Shown here in pieces: positions 46,001 through 56,563 of a DNA stretch of 64,000 nucleotides (position 1 is its first letter; every line of letters starts with the position of its first letter). Below the pieces are notes generated by a model. That model was not told the origin of the DNA, did not search any database, and saw nothing but the letters and a program-made list of their open reading frames with translations. Both the position numbers and the translations under genes were made by a program. The stretch covers positions 28,927,291 through 28,991,290 of the forward strand of contig NW_022145604.1 of NCBI RefSeq assembly GCF_000002235.5. The letters are read 5' to 3'. Source of the stretch: Strongylocentrotus purpuratus. Taxonomy: Eukaryota > Echinodermata > Echinoidea > Camarodonta > Strongylocentrotidae.

Positions 46001-47840
46001 TTAAACACATTATACTGGCCTCCAAGAATTTATTTTGCGTTATTGACAGGCGTATCAGAAACTATTAAAATAAGATGCTCGTTTCATTATATTTAATGGA
46101 CGTTAATACAAGAAAGATTTTCTCCTTACTACAGATCAGGCCAGATGCTCAACGTGAAATATGAGAAACTTGATCAAAGCATTGTGAAGGAAGCCATAGA
46201 GGCTGCAGTAAACCACTGGTCTAATGTCAGCCTGGATGATTATGCTGTAGCAGAAAGCTTTCTCTTGGATGATCATGGTAATAATGATGAAAATAATATT
46301 AGTAACAATACTAATGAGAATGATAATAATAGCAATGATGCTAATGATAATACTAATAATAATACAAATGATAATGATAATAATAGTAATAAGAAGAACA
46401 AGAGGAACAGAAGAGGAAGAAGGAGAAGAACAAGAAGGAGAAGATGAAGAAGAAGAAGATGAAGAAGAAGAAGAAGAAGAAGAGTAAGTATAATAGTAAT
46501 AATATTGACAGAAAAAATAGTAATAATACTAATAGGTACACTTTTAATGCGCGTGTATGCATCCCGGGGGATGCTCAAGGCGCCTTCAGAGTAGTATTAT
46601 TACCTTGGCTTTAGCCTAGCTGCCCATGGCTCAGGCACTTAAAGCCTTCAAGGAATAAATTCCTACAAGGCCCTTAATCTTCACCTGGGTGGAGAGTAGC
46701 AAATTTAGAGCAAACGTAGTGCCATGGCGGGACTCGAACTGTGAACCATGTGATCCACAGTCAGGTGATGTAACCATTATTCCAATAGACCCATCGTATA
46801 CTCTTTGCATATAGGCTATACATCAAACACTAGGAAATACTCAGTAAAAAGATCGGCAAGTCCTAGAAGATATTGAGCGCTTGTTTCATATTCGAAGGCG
46901 AAGGACTACCTTGTATTCTCGTTATCAAGTCGGTAGAATTGCACATGTTAACCTCAGTGGTAGGTTCCACTGAACAGCCACTGCACCTGCATGCCTGGTT
47001 TAAATATTCTTATTTTTCTTGCCTCCCTGCAGACAAAGATGATGCTGACCATCGCCCATACTACGTGGTGTTTCTTGAGATTTCACCTACCCCTGATGAA
47101 GTTTCCTCTACTGATATCTCGCTCAATAAGGTAAGTTTGGTGGCCCTGAAGGGACATCGCGAATAGACGAAATCGCGAATCATTCACGACGAAATTCACG
47201 ATATCGTCAATGTCGTCGTGAATAATTTGCGATAAAATTCACGACGTCGTCAATAGACGAAATCGTGAATTATTCAAGACGAAATTCACGATATCGTCAA
47301 TTTCGACGTGAATAATTGGCGATAAAATTCACGACGTCGTCAATTTAGTCGTGAATAATTAGCGATTAAATTCACGACGAGATTCACGCCTGGCTGGTTT
47401 CGCCGCCAAATTGTATTTGTCCTTGCGTATACGCGGCCTGCCTAGTCTAGTGGTAAACAATCATCATAATAATTATCATCATAATTATCATTATCGATAT
47501 TATTATTATTGTTTTTATTATCATTATCATCATCATCATCATTTTCCAGTTATATAAATAAGATTTTATGTATAATGGATATGTTTGTTATTAACATTAA
47601 AAGGTCGATGAAGAGCTCTGTCTGCATTCTGCCACTTACAATATGTTCCGAGAGGAAGGAAGCATAGCCCCTCCTGTTGTGCACATCGTGAAACCCGGGA
47701 CATTTGATCGTCTGCATGATTTCATCCTGGATAACAGCACAACGACTGCAAACCAGTACAAGTTGCCGAGAAAACTCGGTACAAAAGAAACACTACACCT
47801 CATGCAAGACAGCTCCATGCACAGCAATAAAAGTTTATGA
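43028..47840 (+). CDS. GHDC: GHDC-like GH3-domain protein, copy 1 (7 exons, one frameshift)
   Basis: Belongs to the GH3 family, whose plant members are acyl-acid amido synthetases; the animal role is unclear. Exons: 43,028-43,154, 43,346-44,363, 45,173-45,308, 45,567-45,731, 46,135-46,277, 47,033-47,130 and 47,604-47,840, with phases that agree at every junction. Seen: an N-terminal hydrophobic segment in exon 1 and a second in exon 2 (GLLGTISILLAVISLW), ATP-binding motif TSGTTGKSK (174-182), GATEG (391-395) and YRFRYGDV (457-464). Between about 43,890 and 43,905 the frame shifts: the open frame up to NFYTAPKRR must move to continue into ETGIPIGPAS. One surplus base makes the total 1,924 bp; without it 641 codons remain. 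It is either a pseudogene or a sequence error. AATAAA follows at 48,154. Exon 5 ending at 46,277 is inferred from phase. Confidence 0.8.
44471..44852. mobile_element. 382-bp MITE, copy 2, in GHDC intron 2
   Basis: Same 22-bp inverted repeats, same length and nearly the same interior as 16,319-16,700. The right flank is TTAA and the left flank TTTA. Its location in an intron, in the same orientation as copy 1 here, with so few differences suggests recent movement. Confidence 0.85.
46278..46500. repeat. AAT/GAT microsatellite passing into (GAA)n
   Basis: Trinucleotide repeats directly after the proposed exon 5 donor (CATG|GTAATA). Reading through would add Asn/Asp and then Arg or Glu runs before a stop, so it is treated as intron. 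Phase with exon 6 supports this. Confidence 0.75.
46560..46793 (-). repeat. tRNA-headed SINE in GHDC intron 5
   Basis: On the - strand, a head with GACTGTGGATCACA and B box GTTCGAGTCCC (46,719-46,793) is followed by the body with ACTCTCCACCCAGGTG. Same family as the copies at 3,285, 41,270 and 55,035, with a different degree of decay. Confidence 0.6.
47155..47395. repeat. Array of short palindromes in GHDC intron 6
   Basis: TTCACGATATCGTCAAT, TTCACGACGTCGTCAAT and TCGTGAATAATT recur in both orientations. A 90-bp period is clear (GAAATTCACGATATCG at 47,191 and 47,281). Confidence 0.8.
47455..47545. repeat. ATT/ATC microsatellite
   Basis: Run of ATTATC and ATC trinucleotides in GHDC intron 6. 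Confidence 0.85.
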
Positions 47841-47876
47841 TGTCTTTGAAAGGTGTAAACTTAATGGCCCGAATTC

Positions 47877-48029
47877 ACAAATAAGGTTTGTTGACAAACC
47901 TATGTTTATGAGCGTCATATGACGCGTTTCGACGCGTTTTTACAAACCGTTTGTACAAACGCGTCTAAACGCGTCATATGACGCGAATAAACCTAGGTTT
48001 GTCGACAAACCTCCTTTGTGAATTCGGGC
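47877..48029. mobile_element. 153-bp palindromic MITE in the GHDC 3' UTR
   Basis: Begins GCCCGAATTCACAAA and ends TTTGTGAATTCGGGC. Internally GGTTTGTTGACAAACC and GCGTCATATGACGCG are themselves palindromes. It lies between the stop codon (47,840) and AATAAA (48,154-48,159), so the mRNA would carry a strong hairpin. Confidence 0.75.
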
Positions 48030-48153
48030 TAGAGTCTTTGTTTGTTTAATTGTCTTTATGTAGGACAACAATTTAAATGAGAGGATATTTCAGTGTCTTC
48101 AGAAATATTTTGTATATGCGCGGTATTTTAGTGTATATACTTTGCATTTGTGA

Positions 48154-48159
48154 AATAAA
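48154..48159 (+). terminator. Polyadenylation signal AATAAA for GHDC copy 1
   Basis: Canonical hexamer about 315 bp after the stop codon, in the expected position for a 3' UTR that includes the palindromic MITE. Confidence 0.6.
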
Positions 48160-48504
48160 GTTGAAATTGGAATTAAACTGAAGTGTGTCACCCCACCATA
48201 GCCAGTTTGCATATTGTAGTATAAAAAAAACAACTTTCATGTTATTAATGCCCTCTGTTTATTGTGGTGAACGAGGTTGTGAGGTAAGAAATCTAATTAT
48301 GAAGGCAAATCAAAGAGAATTCCTTTCAAAAGGTAGTTAGGTATCACTAAGTACCATTGAAACATTTTTGGTATTATTTTCGGGATGAGGCATCATTATT
48401 TTTCCAGGGTACGTCATGCTCTATCCACCTGAATTTCCTATTCATGTCTTTTTTGTTACTCGAGTCCTCACAAAATACTCAAAAGAATATCTGCTTTAGT
48501 ATGG

Positions 48505-49398
48505 TCATGGACTTATAACGGATGGACATTCGACGGGATTCTTTCTTTGATCCAACGAGATCTGCCCTTATTCTTATCTATGACATTTCTAGTGCCCTTT
48601 TAGAACCTAAAATTGCTACGAAGGTAATTTTAGACCCCAAAATGTGTGAAATCTAGCCAATATGATTGGTTCCACTTTCAAACACATACGGTGACCGTTA
48701 ATTAATTATTTAATTAAAAATAACAATACATGGGACGGCTGGTTGTGCGTAATATAACCAACAACAAAAATGCTAACAAAAAAGTACGACGTAAAAGGCA
48801 CTATTTCGTTTTTTCAACGGGTTTTTCAAATTATCTAATATTTGTGGTGGTACACAATAATTAGATATCATTATATTTAAGGATATTTCAGCCGTCTCTG
48901 AACCGATTTTGATCAAACAAAGATTATTTGTCATTTAAATGGCATGTTCTTTCAAATTTGACACTCAGTTTTTCATTATCTCAACAACAACAACATTGTG
49001 TAGCGCCCTCTGCAACAGAACTCAACTATCCATTTAATGGAGCAGTTTCCCTCTCTTGTGTTTTGTTTGGATGGTGTGCTCTGTGAGAGTGTGTCTTGAA
49101 TAAAAAATATTACCAATGTGGAGCAGAAAATTTGAAAAGCAGACGATTTGGGTGATATGAAATAGATTTACTACTGATTCGCACACTTTCGCACGCGCCA
49201 ATGACCATATAAACCAATTAGAAGGCCATGATCTGTAATGTGAGAAAATTGGGGAAAACGGGATCTTATATGACAAACAATCCAAATAAAACTTCTATTT
49301 TGTAATATCAACATGTTTTTCATGTTTTTTCACGACATTGACGGAGACAATCAATGAATACGTCAACAAAACAACGAATGTCCATCCGTGAGGTCCAT
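48505..49398. mobile_element. Candidate 0.9-kb element with inverted ends
   Basis: CATGGACTTATAACGGATGGACATTCG near the left end is complemented by CGAATGTCCATCCGTGAGGTCCATG at the right end. There is no coding content. Stretches 48,160-48,500 and 49,400-49,950 show nothing recognisable. Confidence 0.45.
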
Positions 49399-50052
49399 GT
49401 AGGACAAATATTATGGCTTGTCCTAACTTACAACACGTAATGTCTGCCATTCGAATACTGACTATTGAAATAAAATTATTTATAACAGGTGAAAGAAATA
49501 ATTTGTGACGAGTCACTTGACAAAAAAGAATAAATTTGAATCCATTACAAAACCAAAATGGTCTAGTTAGTATTCTTCAATTTCATTTAACTTTGAAACT
49601 AACATGTCATGAATATATAAGGGGGCACAAGGGAGGAGGGAGCGGATGACGTCGCTAACCCGACTTTCAACTTTAAAGTTCATAATTCTTGTGCATATTG
49701 CTCCGGTTGTCTCATTTTCGCCAGCACAAACGTAGCTGGTTTGCCGTAACTACCAAACTAGAATGTTCCACTGTGTTGCAGGGTGTATATGCAATTGGGT
49801 ATGATGTGTGAACCGGGTGTGCGAAAATGGTGTGTTGGGGAGGGGAAGTGAGAGTGTTCATGTGTCTGGTAATTGTATGTGTGTCAACAATTAAAGATTA
49901 ATACATGAAAGATGGCTAATCATAAATCTACAATGACAGGTAAACTGTGTACATCACAGTCCACAGATAAATGTGCCTTCGAACGTCTTCACTTTAACAT
50001 TTCGAACTCTCCCATCTGGCCCAGGGTACACTTGTTTTACCCTACCCAGAAG

Positions 50053-51302
50053 TCACTTTCCGCAAACTGCATTAGCATCTGCTAACATTACGACGTCATC
50101 GACGCGAACATTTCGACGATCTGCATTCCACCTTCTCCTTGGCACCAGTAGAGGTAAAACATCGCTCGTCCAACGTCGTTGCCAAAAGGAGTCGACAATT
50201 TGTTGAACATATTCAACTCGATGTCTTGGATTTCCCGAACTTTTGAATGGACCTTGTGGTACTTGGCGCAAAGCTCTCCCTAGTAGCATGTCGTTTGGAC
50301 ACAAGTAACTTCCGTCATCAGGATCGTTAGCAATCCTACCAATATGACTTTGATTAACCAGGTTGGCTACTTTTAAGCATGTGTAAAGTTCAAACGGTGA
50401 AAGGCGCTGATCTCCGATGGCTTTTGTAAAAATGCTAATTTACAGCTTTTCACCGGCGACTCTGCACATCCATTCTGGTGAGGTGCTAAAGGGGTGGTGA
50501 ATTTCCACTCTGTACGTTTGTCTGCACAGTATTCTTGGAGTTTTTGCACGTCCAAACCTCTGACCATCTTTTGGAGTTCTCGCTCAGCTCGAATGAACTG
50601 TGTGCCATTGTCACTTAGCAGATATGCGGGTTGGCCTCTTAATGCGAAAAACCTTCTCAGCACCTGAAGAAATTCTATGGTTGAGCAGTCAGTAGCAATC
50701 TCCAAGTGAACTGCCCTCGTGCTCAGGCAAGTAAAAATCACCCCATAGTACTTTGCTGTTGTGTTCCGGGTAATCTTCACTCTATATGGACCAAAGTAGT
50801 CGCATGAAGTACTGTAGAATGGCCGAGTATGAGGGGCAACTCGTTGGTCAGGTAATTCTGTCATCAGCTGTTTCTCTACTTTGTGTTCCATCTCTCTACA
50901 TTTTGAACATCTGAACTGGCAGGTTTTTGGCAAGTATGTGTCCCTGCAAGATCCAATACTGCTTCCTCACTTTCCCAGTTGTGGCTGCAACTCCGCTGTG
51001 TCCATCCTGATGCATCTCACGTGTTATGGGACACGATAATATGGAGTCATCACGTGGCAAGAGTACAGGGTGTCTCATATCAAACGAGATCAAAGCTTTG
51101 TCCTACCACCAACTCGGATTATTCCCTCTGCATCTGTGTAGGGACTTAGCACCTTGAATTCACCCTTTTCAAGACAAGCTCTGAGGGAAGTTTGAGCTCC
51201 TCTGATCAGCATTCTTTCTGACTCTCTTAACTCCTCCGGTGTCAGAGATTGGCTGATGTCATCTCTCTCTTCATCTGTTCGTGCATTTCTGAGCTTGTGC
51301 AC
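50053..51302 (-). pseudogene. BEL/Pao integrase
   Basis: Zinc-binding part with MHQDGHSGVAATTGKVRKQY and FRCSKCREME; core with the acidic residues in CDYFGP and SDNGTQF, and the Glu in GCAESPV; then a separate frame with LLGRALRQVPQGPF and VDDVVMLADANAV, the C-terminal integrase-associated domain. Three to four frame breaks. Confidence 0.8.
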
Positions 51303-51578
51303 GAATCGCTATACATAAGCAGCTACTCTGATAAGCTTCCTCCAGCTTGAGAAGTTCTCAGTCTTAATGACTTCTTGATTAGTTGCCATAGAGAGAAGAT
51401 GAAATTTACTTTTCTCCACTTCCATCACAGATTCACTCTCCAGGCCTATTATCTGATCTTCAGGCCACTCACTTTCTGGAGGGTACAGGAACTCTGGGCC
51501 ATGCTGCCATCTGTGTCCTAACTTTGCTGCTGGCAGACCTCTTGACACATCATCGTTAGGGTTCTGATCACCTGGAAC

Positions 51579-52866
51579 TTATCTCCACTGGGCAGGGTCA
51601 GACTGACTTTGAACCTCTGCTATCTTCACTGCGACAAACGTCTTGAAGCGTTTTCTCTGACTCTGTACCCACGATAGAACAATCTGGCTATCAGCCATGA
51701 ACACCACCTGTTCAACTTGCAGTCTCAGCTCCTTTATTACAGTGGTGAGGAGTCGTGTAGCCATAACTGCTGCCTGTAGTTCCAATCTGGGAAAGGTCAT
51801 ATTCTTCAATGGGGCCACTCTGGACTTGGCCATTACAAATCTGACATCATAATTACCGTTCTCAAGCTGCCACCTCAGATAGACGCATGCTCCGAAAGCA
51901 TTCTGGGATGCATCTGCAAAAATACACGGCATTGAATGATCGATAACCGTTGTTGATGGTGTGAGGCTTCTTTCAAACTTAACCTCATCCAACTCCTTCA
52001 TCTCCTTGAAAAAGTCTATCCACCACTTCTGGTCTGCTTCTGGCAGCATCTCATCCCAGTCATAGCCCTTTTCCCAAAGGCTCTGCATCCCAATCTTGGC
52101 ACGAATCAGGAAGGCTGCTACAAAGCCGAGTGGATCAAATACAAGTGCTATCTGGCTCAAGATCTTTCTCTTGCTGAGACTCCATTCTCCTTCTGGTTTA
52201 CCCTCAGAGTACTCTTGCATATCTATTTTGACTCTGTAGGAGAAGACATCTTTGCTGTTGTCCCATACAGATCCCAGGACCTTCTCCTCAGCAAGCGCCT
52301 CCACGGGCTTCATCTCTCCTTCCTTCTGTACACTATCTGTCAGCGATCTGTTTGATAAACATCCTTTGGTTTTAAATCCTCCCTCAGATAGCACTTTGTC
52401 AATCTCATCTGTGAGTCTCTGGGCTGTAGGTAGGTCTTGTACTGACTCACAGATATCATCCATGTAGACACAATCTTTAAGTACCTGGGCAGCTTCTGGA
52501 TATCTACTTTCTGCCTCCTTAGCTGTCTTCCTTGGTGCTATCTGAGCCATGGCAGATGCAGGCTTGTCCCCAAATGTCAGTACAGTCTTGATGTAAGTAC
52601 TTGGCTCTCTGGTGAGTTGCATGTTCCTCCACAAGAACCTGTGAACATGCTGGTCGGACTCCGGGACTAGAACTCTGTGGTACATTTTTAGAAATATCAC
52701 CACATACAGCTATTTTGTTCTCTCTGAACCTCAGCAAAACTCGTAGAAGGCTGTTGAGAAGGTCCGGTCCTTTCATCCAACACTCATTGAGTGTGTGACC
52801 TTGAAAAGTGGCCGATGAATTGAACACTATTCGTACTGGAGTACTTTTCTTCTCTGGCCTTATCAT
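51579..52866 (-). pseudogene. BEL/Pao reverse transcriptase and RNase H
   Basis: RT begins PVRIVFNSSATFQGHTLN (52,866 frame), shifts frame near 52,690, and continues through the catalytic VYMDDICES. An RNase H-like part follows with FADASQNAFGACVYL, FPRLELQAAVMA and FMADSQIVLSWV. The 374-codon stretch 52,703-51,579 is the longest intact piece. Confidence 0.85.
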
Positions 52867-53155
52867 CGCATGGTGGGAAATTTAATGCACTGGTCCTTTG
52901 TAACTGTTCATCTCGTCCTCTGTCAGCTTCCTGGAAAATGTCAGCTCTTCCATTTCTTTCACCTGCTCTTTGTATGCAGATGCATACTTCTCATTTCTGG
53001 CCAGTCTCTTTTCTGTAGTCACCAAGATCTTCTCAGCCTGGATCCTGTTATCTGGTAGAAGATTGGGGTCTTTCTTCCAAGGATAGGAAACTTGCCATTA
53101 ATTTCCCACCTTCTTGCATGATCTCCTGATCAATTGCTCCTCAATCTCTTCCTGT

Positions 53156-54167
53156 CTACTCAGACCACTTTGCTTTGCACTGGCAGGATGTTGGCCCAAC
53201 ACCCATTGTCTCTGAACTCCAGAAGTCTGTAAGATCCGCAGGGCTTGAGATCTTTATGGGAAGTACTGAACTGGCGCCGACATGGTCAGTGGGTCCTTTG
53301 CCAAACACCACCCATCCTACTGGAAATCTGCGAGCTGCTAAATGTCCAACCTCTCTAACTTCTCCGCCATGGAGCCTGGCATGATCTATGCCCACTAGGA
53401 GGTCGACTGCTCCAGTAACTCGCTTCAACTGTTGCTCCTTTAGTCCAAACTTCTTCGATAGAAGGCCCAAGTCTACTGCTGCAGTGTATGCCTATAGCGT
53501 CAATCATGGTAGGCATGGAGCTTTTCCCTGCTTCTCTGATGGGTATCCGATACTTGAGAGTTTGGATAACCTCCTCATTTCGACCAATCTTGACCATTAT
53601 TATGGTTATCGGCGTTCCCTTAAGCCTGAGCCTCTCTGCAAAAACTTTACGAATAAGGCTTATCTCAGCACCAGAATCTAACAGTAGATTTCCTTGCTGC
53701 ACAGCTCGTTTAGAGATCACATCAACTATCATCACTGGAAGGAGACATTCATTGGCAATGACCGTAGCTACTCCCACTTGTTTCGTTATTCCTCCTTCAT
53801 CAACTATGCTCCTTTCAGTATGGAGTAATGGATGATGATAGTATATGCACTGCACTACATTCCTGGATTCACTACAACGGTGTCGCCTGTTGCAGTTACT
53901 CATCGTGTGGTGTCGTCCAGCTTTCTTGAAACAGCTGTAGCAGGCACGACTGCTCTTCACCATCTTCCATCGCTCAGGTGCCGATTTTGAGATGAAATCC
54001 CTGCACTGATCTGTTCGATGTCCAGTATAACTTTTGCAGACCCAGCACTTAAACTCCTTTGTGGACTGGTTCCTGGATGGTTTCTCCTTTGCCTTTGAGA
54101 CCATGTTCACAATGCTGGACTTGGCTTCACTGCGGAGCGGAGCTGATGATCTCATGCGAGCTCGCAT
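53156..54167 (-). pseudogene. BEL/Pao gag C-terminus and aspartic protease
   Basis: Zinc-knuckle cysteines appear as CWVC...HRTDQC and CYSCFKKAGRHHTMSNC (54,070-53,880). The protease active site is DSGAEISLIR (about 53,670). Then, after a frameshift, VDLLVGIDHARLHGGE and GWVVFGKG (53,470-53,156). Gag-like sequence with NNSHMLAIIERKMRPEDRR continues upstream to about 54,310 in another frame. Confidence 0.8.
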
Positions 54168-54629
54168 CTCCTTCTACATCCAGTTCATCAGAGAAGGAAG
54201 AGTCGTCTCCGAACTACCATCCTGGTCTCGAAACCATAACCTCCGATCTTCTGGACGCATCTTTCTCTCTATTATGGCCAGCATGTGACTGTTGTTCATG
54301 TCGTTCAGTGGGACATGAGGGTTCCCATGAAAGAGCTAGTGATAACGTACGTCGGGGTGGATGTGCTTTTCGCATAAAAAAAAAAAAAAGTCCATAAGCT
54401 AACATGTTTATAGGCTGCTGACGATGACGATAGGGGCGTTGTTAAATGAGACTAAACGGAGCTATATGAGAGGCATGACAGTGTCATTATAATTTTCGTC
54501 CTAAAAAAAATACTAGATAAGGAATAAGAACTACAAATCCCACCTCCTACCCGAAAATGAGGAGGCGCATATTTTGGTAATTTACGCGTCTCATACACGT
54601 ACATTGTAAATGGAAAGGAGGCCCCTAAA

Positions 54630-54630
<1 letters not shown>

Positions 54631-54666
<36 letters not shown>
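54631..54666. repeat. (TG)n microsatellite
   Basis: Uninterrupted TG run followed by a degenerate TG-rich stretch to about 54,705. Confidence 0.9.
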
Positions 54667-54669
<3 letters not shown>

Positions 54670-54829
54670 GTGTGAGAGCGTGTGTTTATGTGGGTGATTG
54701 TGTGGCTACAATATCTGCCCCCCCTATTTTTACTCTTTGCCTTGAAAGTGTAGAGTTTGTACCATATATCAGTTTCACCCATATCAAGGGCGTATTAAAT
54801 GGGGGGGGGGGGTGGTGTTTTGACTTTTG

Positions 54830-56563
54830 TCGTGGTGGATTGTTCGTATTAGAAGAGATATCACTAAATAAACACGAAACACAATAAGCCTTATAGGGTA
54901 GGACCGTGTTCCACGGTGTGTGGTGTCAAGCTGTGTGCAGGCATTCAATTCCTGATAAGGATCAAGGATCATCTCTGACTCTTTTGCTTCATTTATTTTT
55001 CTTCTATAGACACGGATTGTAATAATAAGAGTGATTTTATTTCCCTTGGAGTGCCTCATGCATTGGCTTAAGGCTTTTCTTCCTGAGGGCCCTGCAGTAA
55101 CTATTACCCCGGCAATTGCCAGATCGATCGAAATACCCATTCACACATGGCTGGAGATTTTCAAATATGGATTAATGTATTGTCAAAGGACATTCCTGCC
55201 GGGTTGGGATTCAAACCATTCAACCTTAGGCTTGAGAGTGATTGAACCACTAGTCACTAGCTAGCCTACTTCGACACCTTCAAGTGAGCTAGTGGATTTT
55301 AAAAAGACCAACAACCTGCCCATGCCCCCTCTTAATAATCCAAATTAAAAAAATTATCGTTCAGCTAGTAAGTGATTTGTCGGCGTTATGTCCCCTCCCA
55401 CCGTCCCCCTACCCCGCCCTATCTCGCAATCGAGGTCTGGATCAATTATATGGTAAGATATGGACTCCATCCGCCAGAAAAAATACCTTAAAAGATTTGT
55501 TTAAAACTTTGGGTTAACACAAAGAAGGTACTTTGTTGGATAGGTAAAATTGATTTAACCAATTCTGTGTACTCATTTACGTAATTTTATATTTTACCCA
55601 ACAAACAACGATGTTCCCTTTTTCACCCAACCTGTGTAATGAGTGAGGAGGGTCTTCTCGTGTACGTGATACAAGTCCACCGGGTCGTCGGATGAGACCG
55701 ATGCCTTAATCTTCCTTTCATGGAGCTTGTACTTTTTAGGAAGAAGAAAAAGAGGATGGTGGTGATGGGCGTTGTTGTGGTCTTGTGGAGTTTAAGCTAG
55801 GTATGTGGTGATCAAATAGCCCCGAGTTGTGACAAGTTTAATTGCGATCATTTGAAGATACTATGTCCCTTCTGCAGCCAACATCAAATTCTGTAGAACT
55901 TTGCAGGGATGTGTGTCGTTAGCAGTGTCCTAATATTCAAATTATGCAAGGAAATCCGTTCACTTTCTAGACTTCACTAGCTGTCAGGCACTATTGAGTG
56001 ACTGACTGGCTTTTTTCTTCTTTGGTAATAACATACATAAAATGAACTGTAAAGGGTACACGAGCATTTGTCTACATCAATAACCCAATTCTTGTGATGG
56101 CCAAAATTTAACTGATTGAATCTTTGCCAGCACAAAACGAACGACCATTCGGTACAATGGTCTGAAAATCAGACTATTACTTACTGTATTGGTATCACTG
56201 AAGTCAATTCGACAACTTATAGTCATTATTTTCCCAATTAAAGACATTTTCAAGCCCCCTTTTCGGGAAGTTCTAAATTAGTACTATCTTTCAAATGCCG
56301 TTGAAATTTAACCTTTTCATTTTTTGGCATGCAAATGGGACATAGTACCATTAAGGGTCTGTGCCAACAGATTAATATTCTTCCTTTCTTCTTTTCTTTG
56401 AATGCAAAGTTCAATTAAACGTCGGTGCAGACGACAAAACGGTTAAAAAAAAACAATTCGCACCGCACAATGATCGACCATTACGGTCAGTGAGTCGCAT
56501 AGGCGTATACCTGGTACTTGGTTATGCACTCCTGGTACTATATATCAATTCCATCCATCTATC
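54830..56563. repeat. GHDC tandem duplication, upstream part of unit 2
   Basis: Second copy of 41,040-43,027, including the SINE (55,035-55,290) and the leader block at 56,403-56,563 that probably contains the promoter of GHDC copy 2. It lacks the piggyBac-type MITE. Confidence 0.85.
55859..56347. mobile_element. 489-bp MITE upstream of GHDC copy 2
   Basis: TACTATGTCCC at the left end and GGGACATAGTA at the right end, continuing as imperfect inverted repeats (TTCTGCAGCCAA against TTGGCATGCAAA). The corresponding place in unit 1 (near 42,790) has no such sequence. Target duplication not identified. Confidence 0.6.

Larger units (their letters stand above)
50050..54330 (-). mobile_element. Decayed BEL/Pao LTR retrotransposon (LTRs not found)
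   Basis: On the - strand the pol order is intact: gag end with zinc knuckles, aspartic protease, reverse transcriptase, RNase H, integrase, and the DUF5641-type C-terminal domain. At least six frameshifts or stops break it up. No matching LTR pair could be seen on either side; the 5' end lies beyond the gag sequence near 54,330. It lies between the two GHDC copies and is antisense to them. Most ORFs on the + strand in this interval are shadows. Confidence 0.85.

Noticed and set aside
46278..46487. Asn/Asp-rich then Glu-rich extension of GHDC exon 5
   Set aside because: It is a trinucleotide microsatellite; ending exon 5 at 46,277 restores phase with exon 6, whereas reading through stops at 46,445.
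49620..49990. LTR of the BEL/Pao element
   Set aside because: TG-rich sequence with a possible TGT start is present, but no matching copy exists beyond 54,330, so an LTR cannot be supported.
53175..54397. Several + strand ORFs of 69-115 codons
   Set aside because: They lie opposite the gag/protease reading frames of the BEL/Pao element and show no domain of their own.
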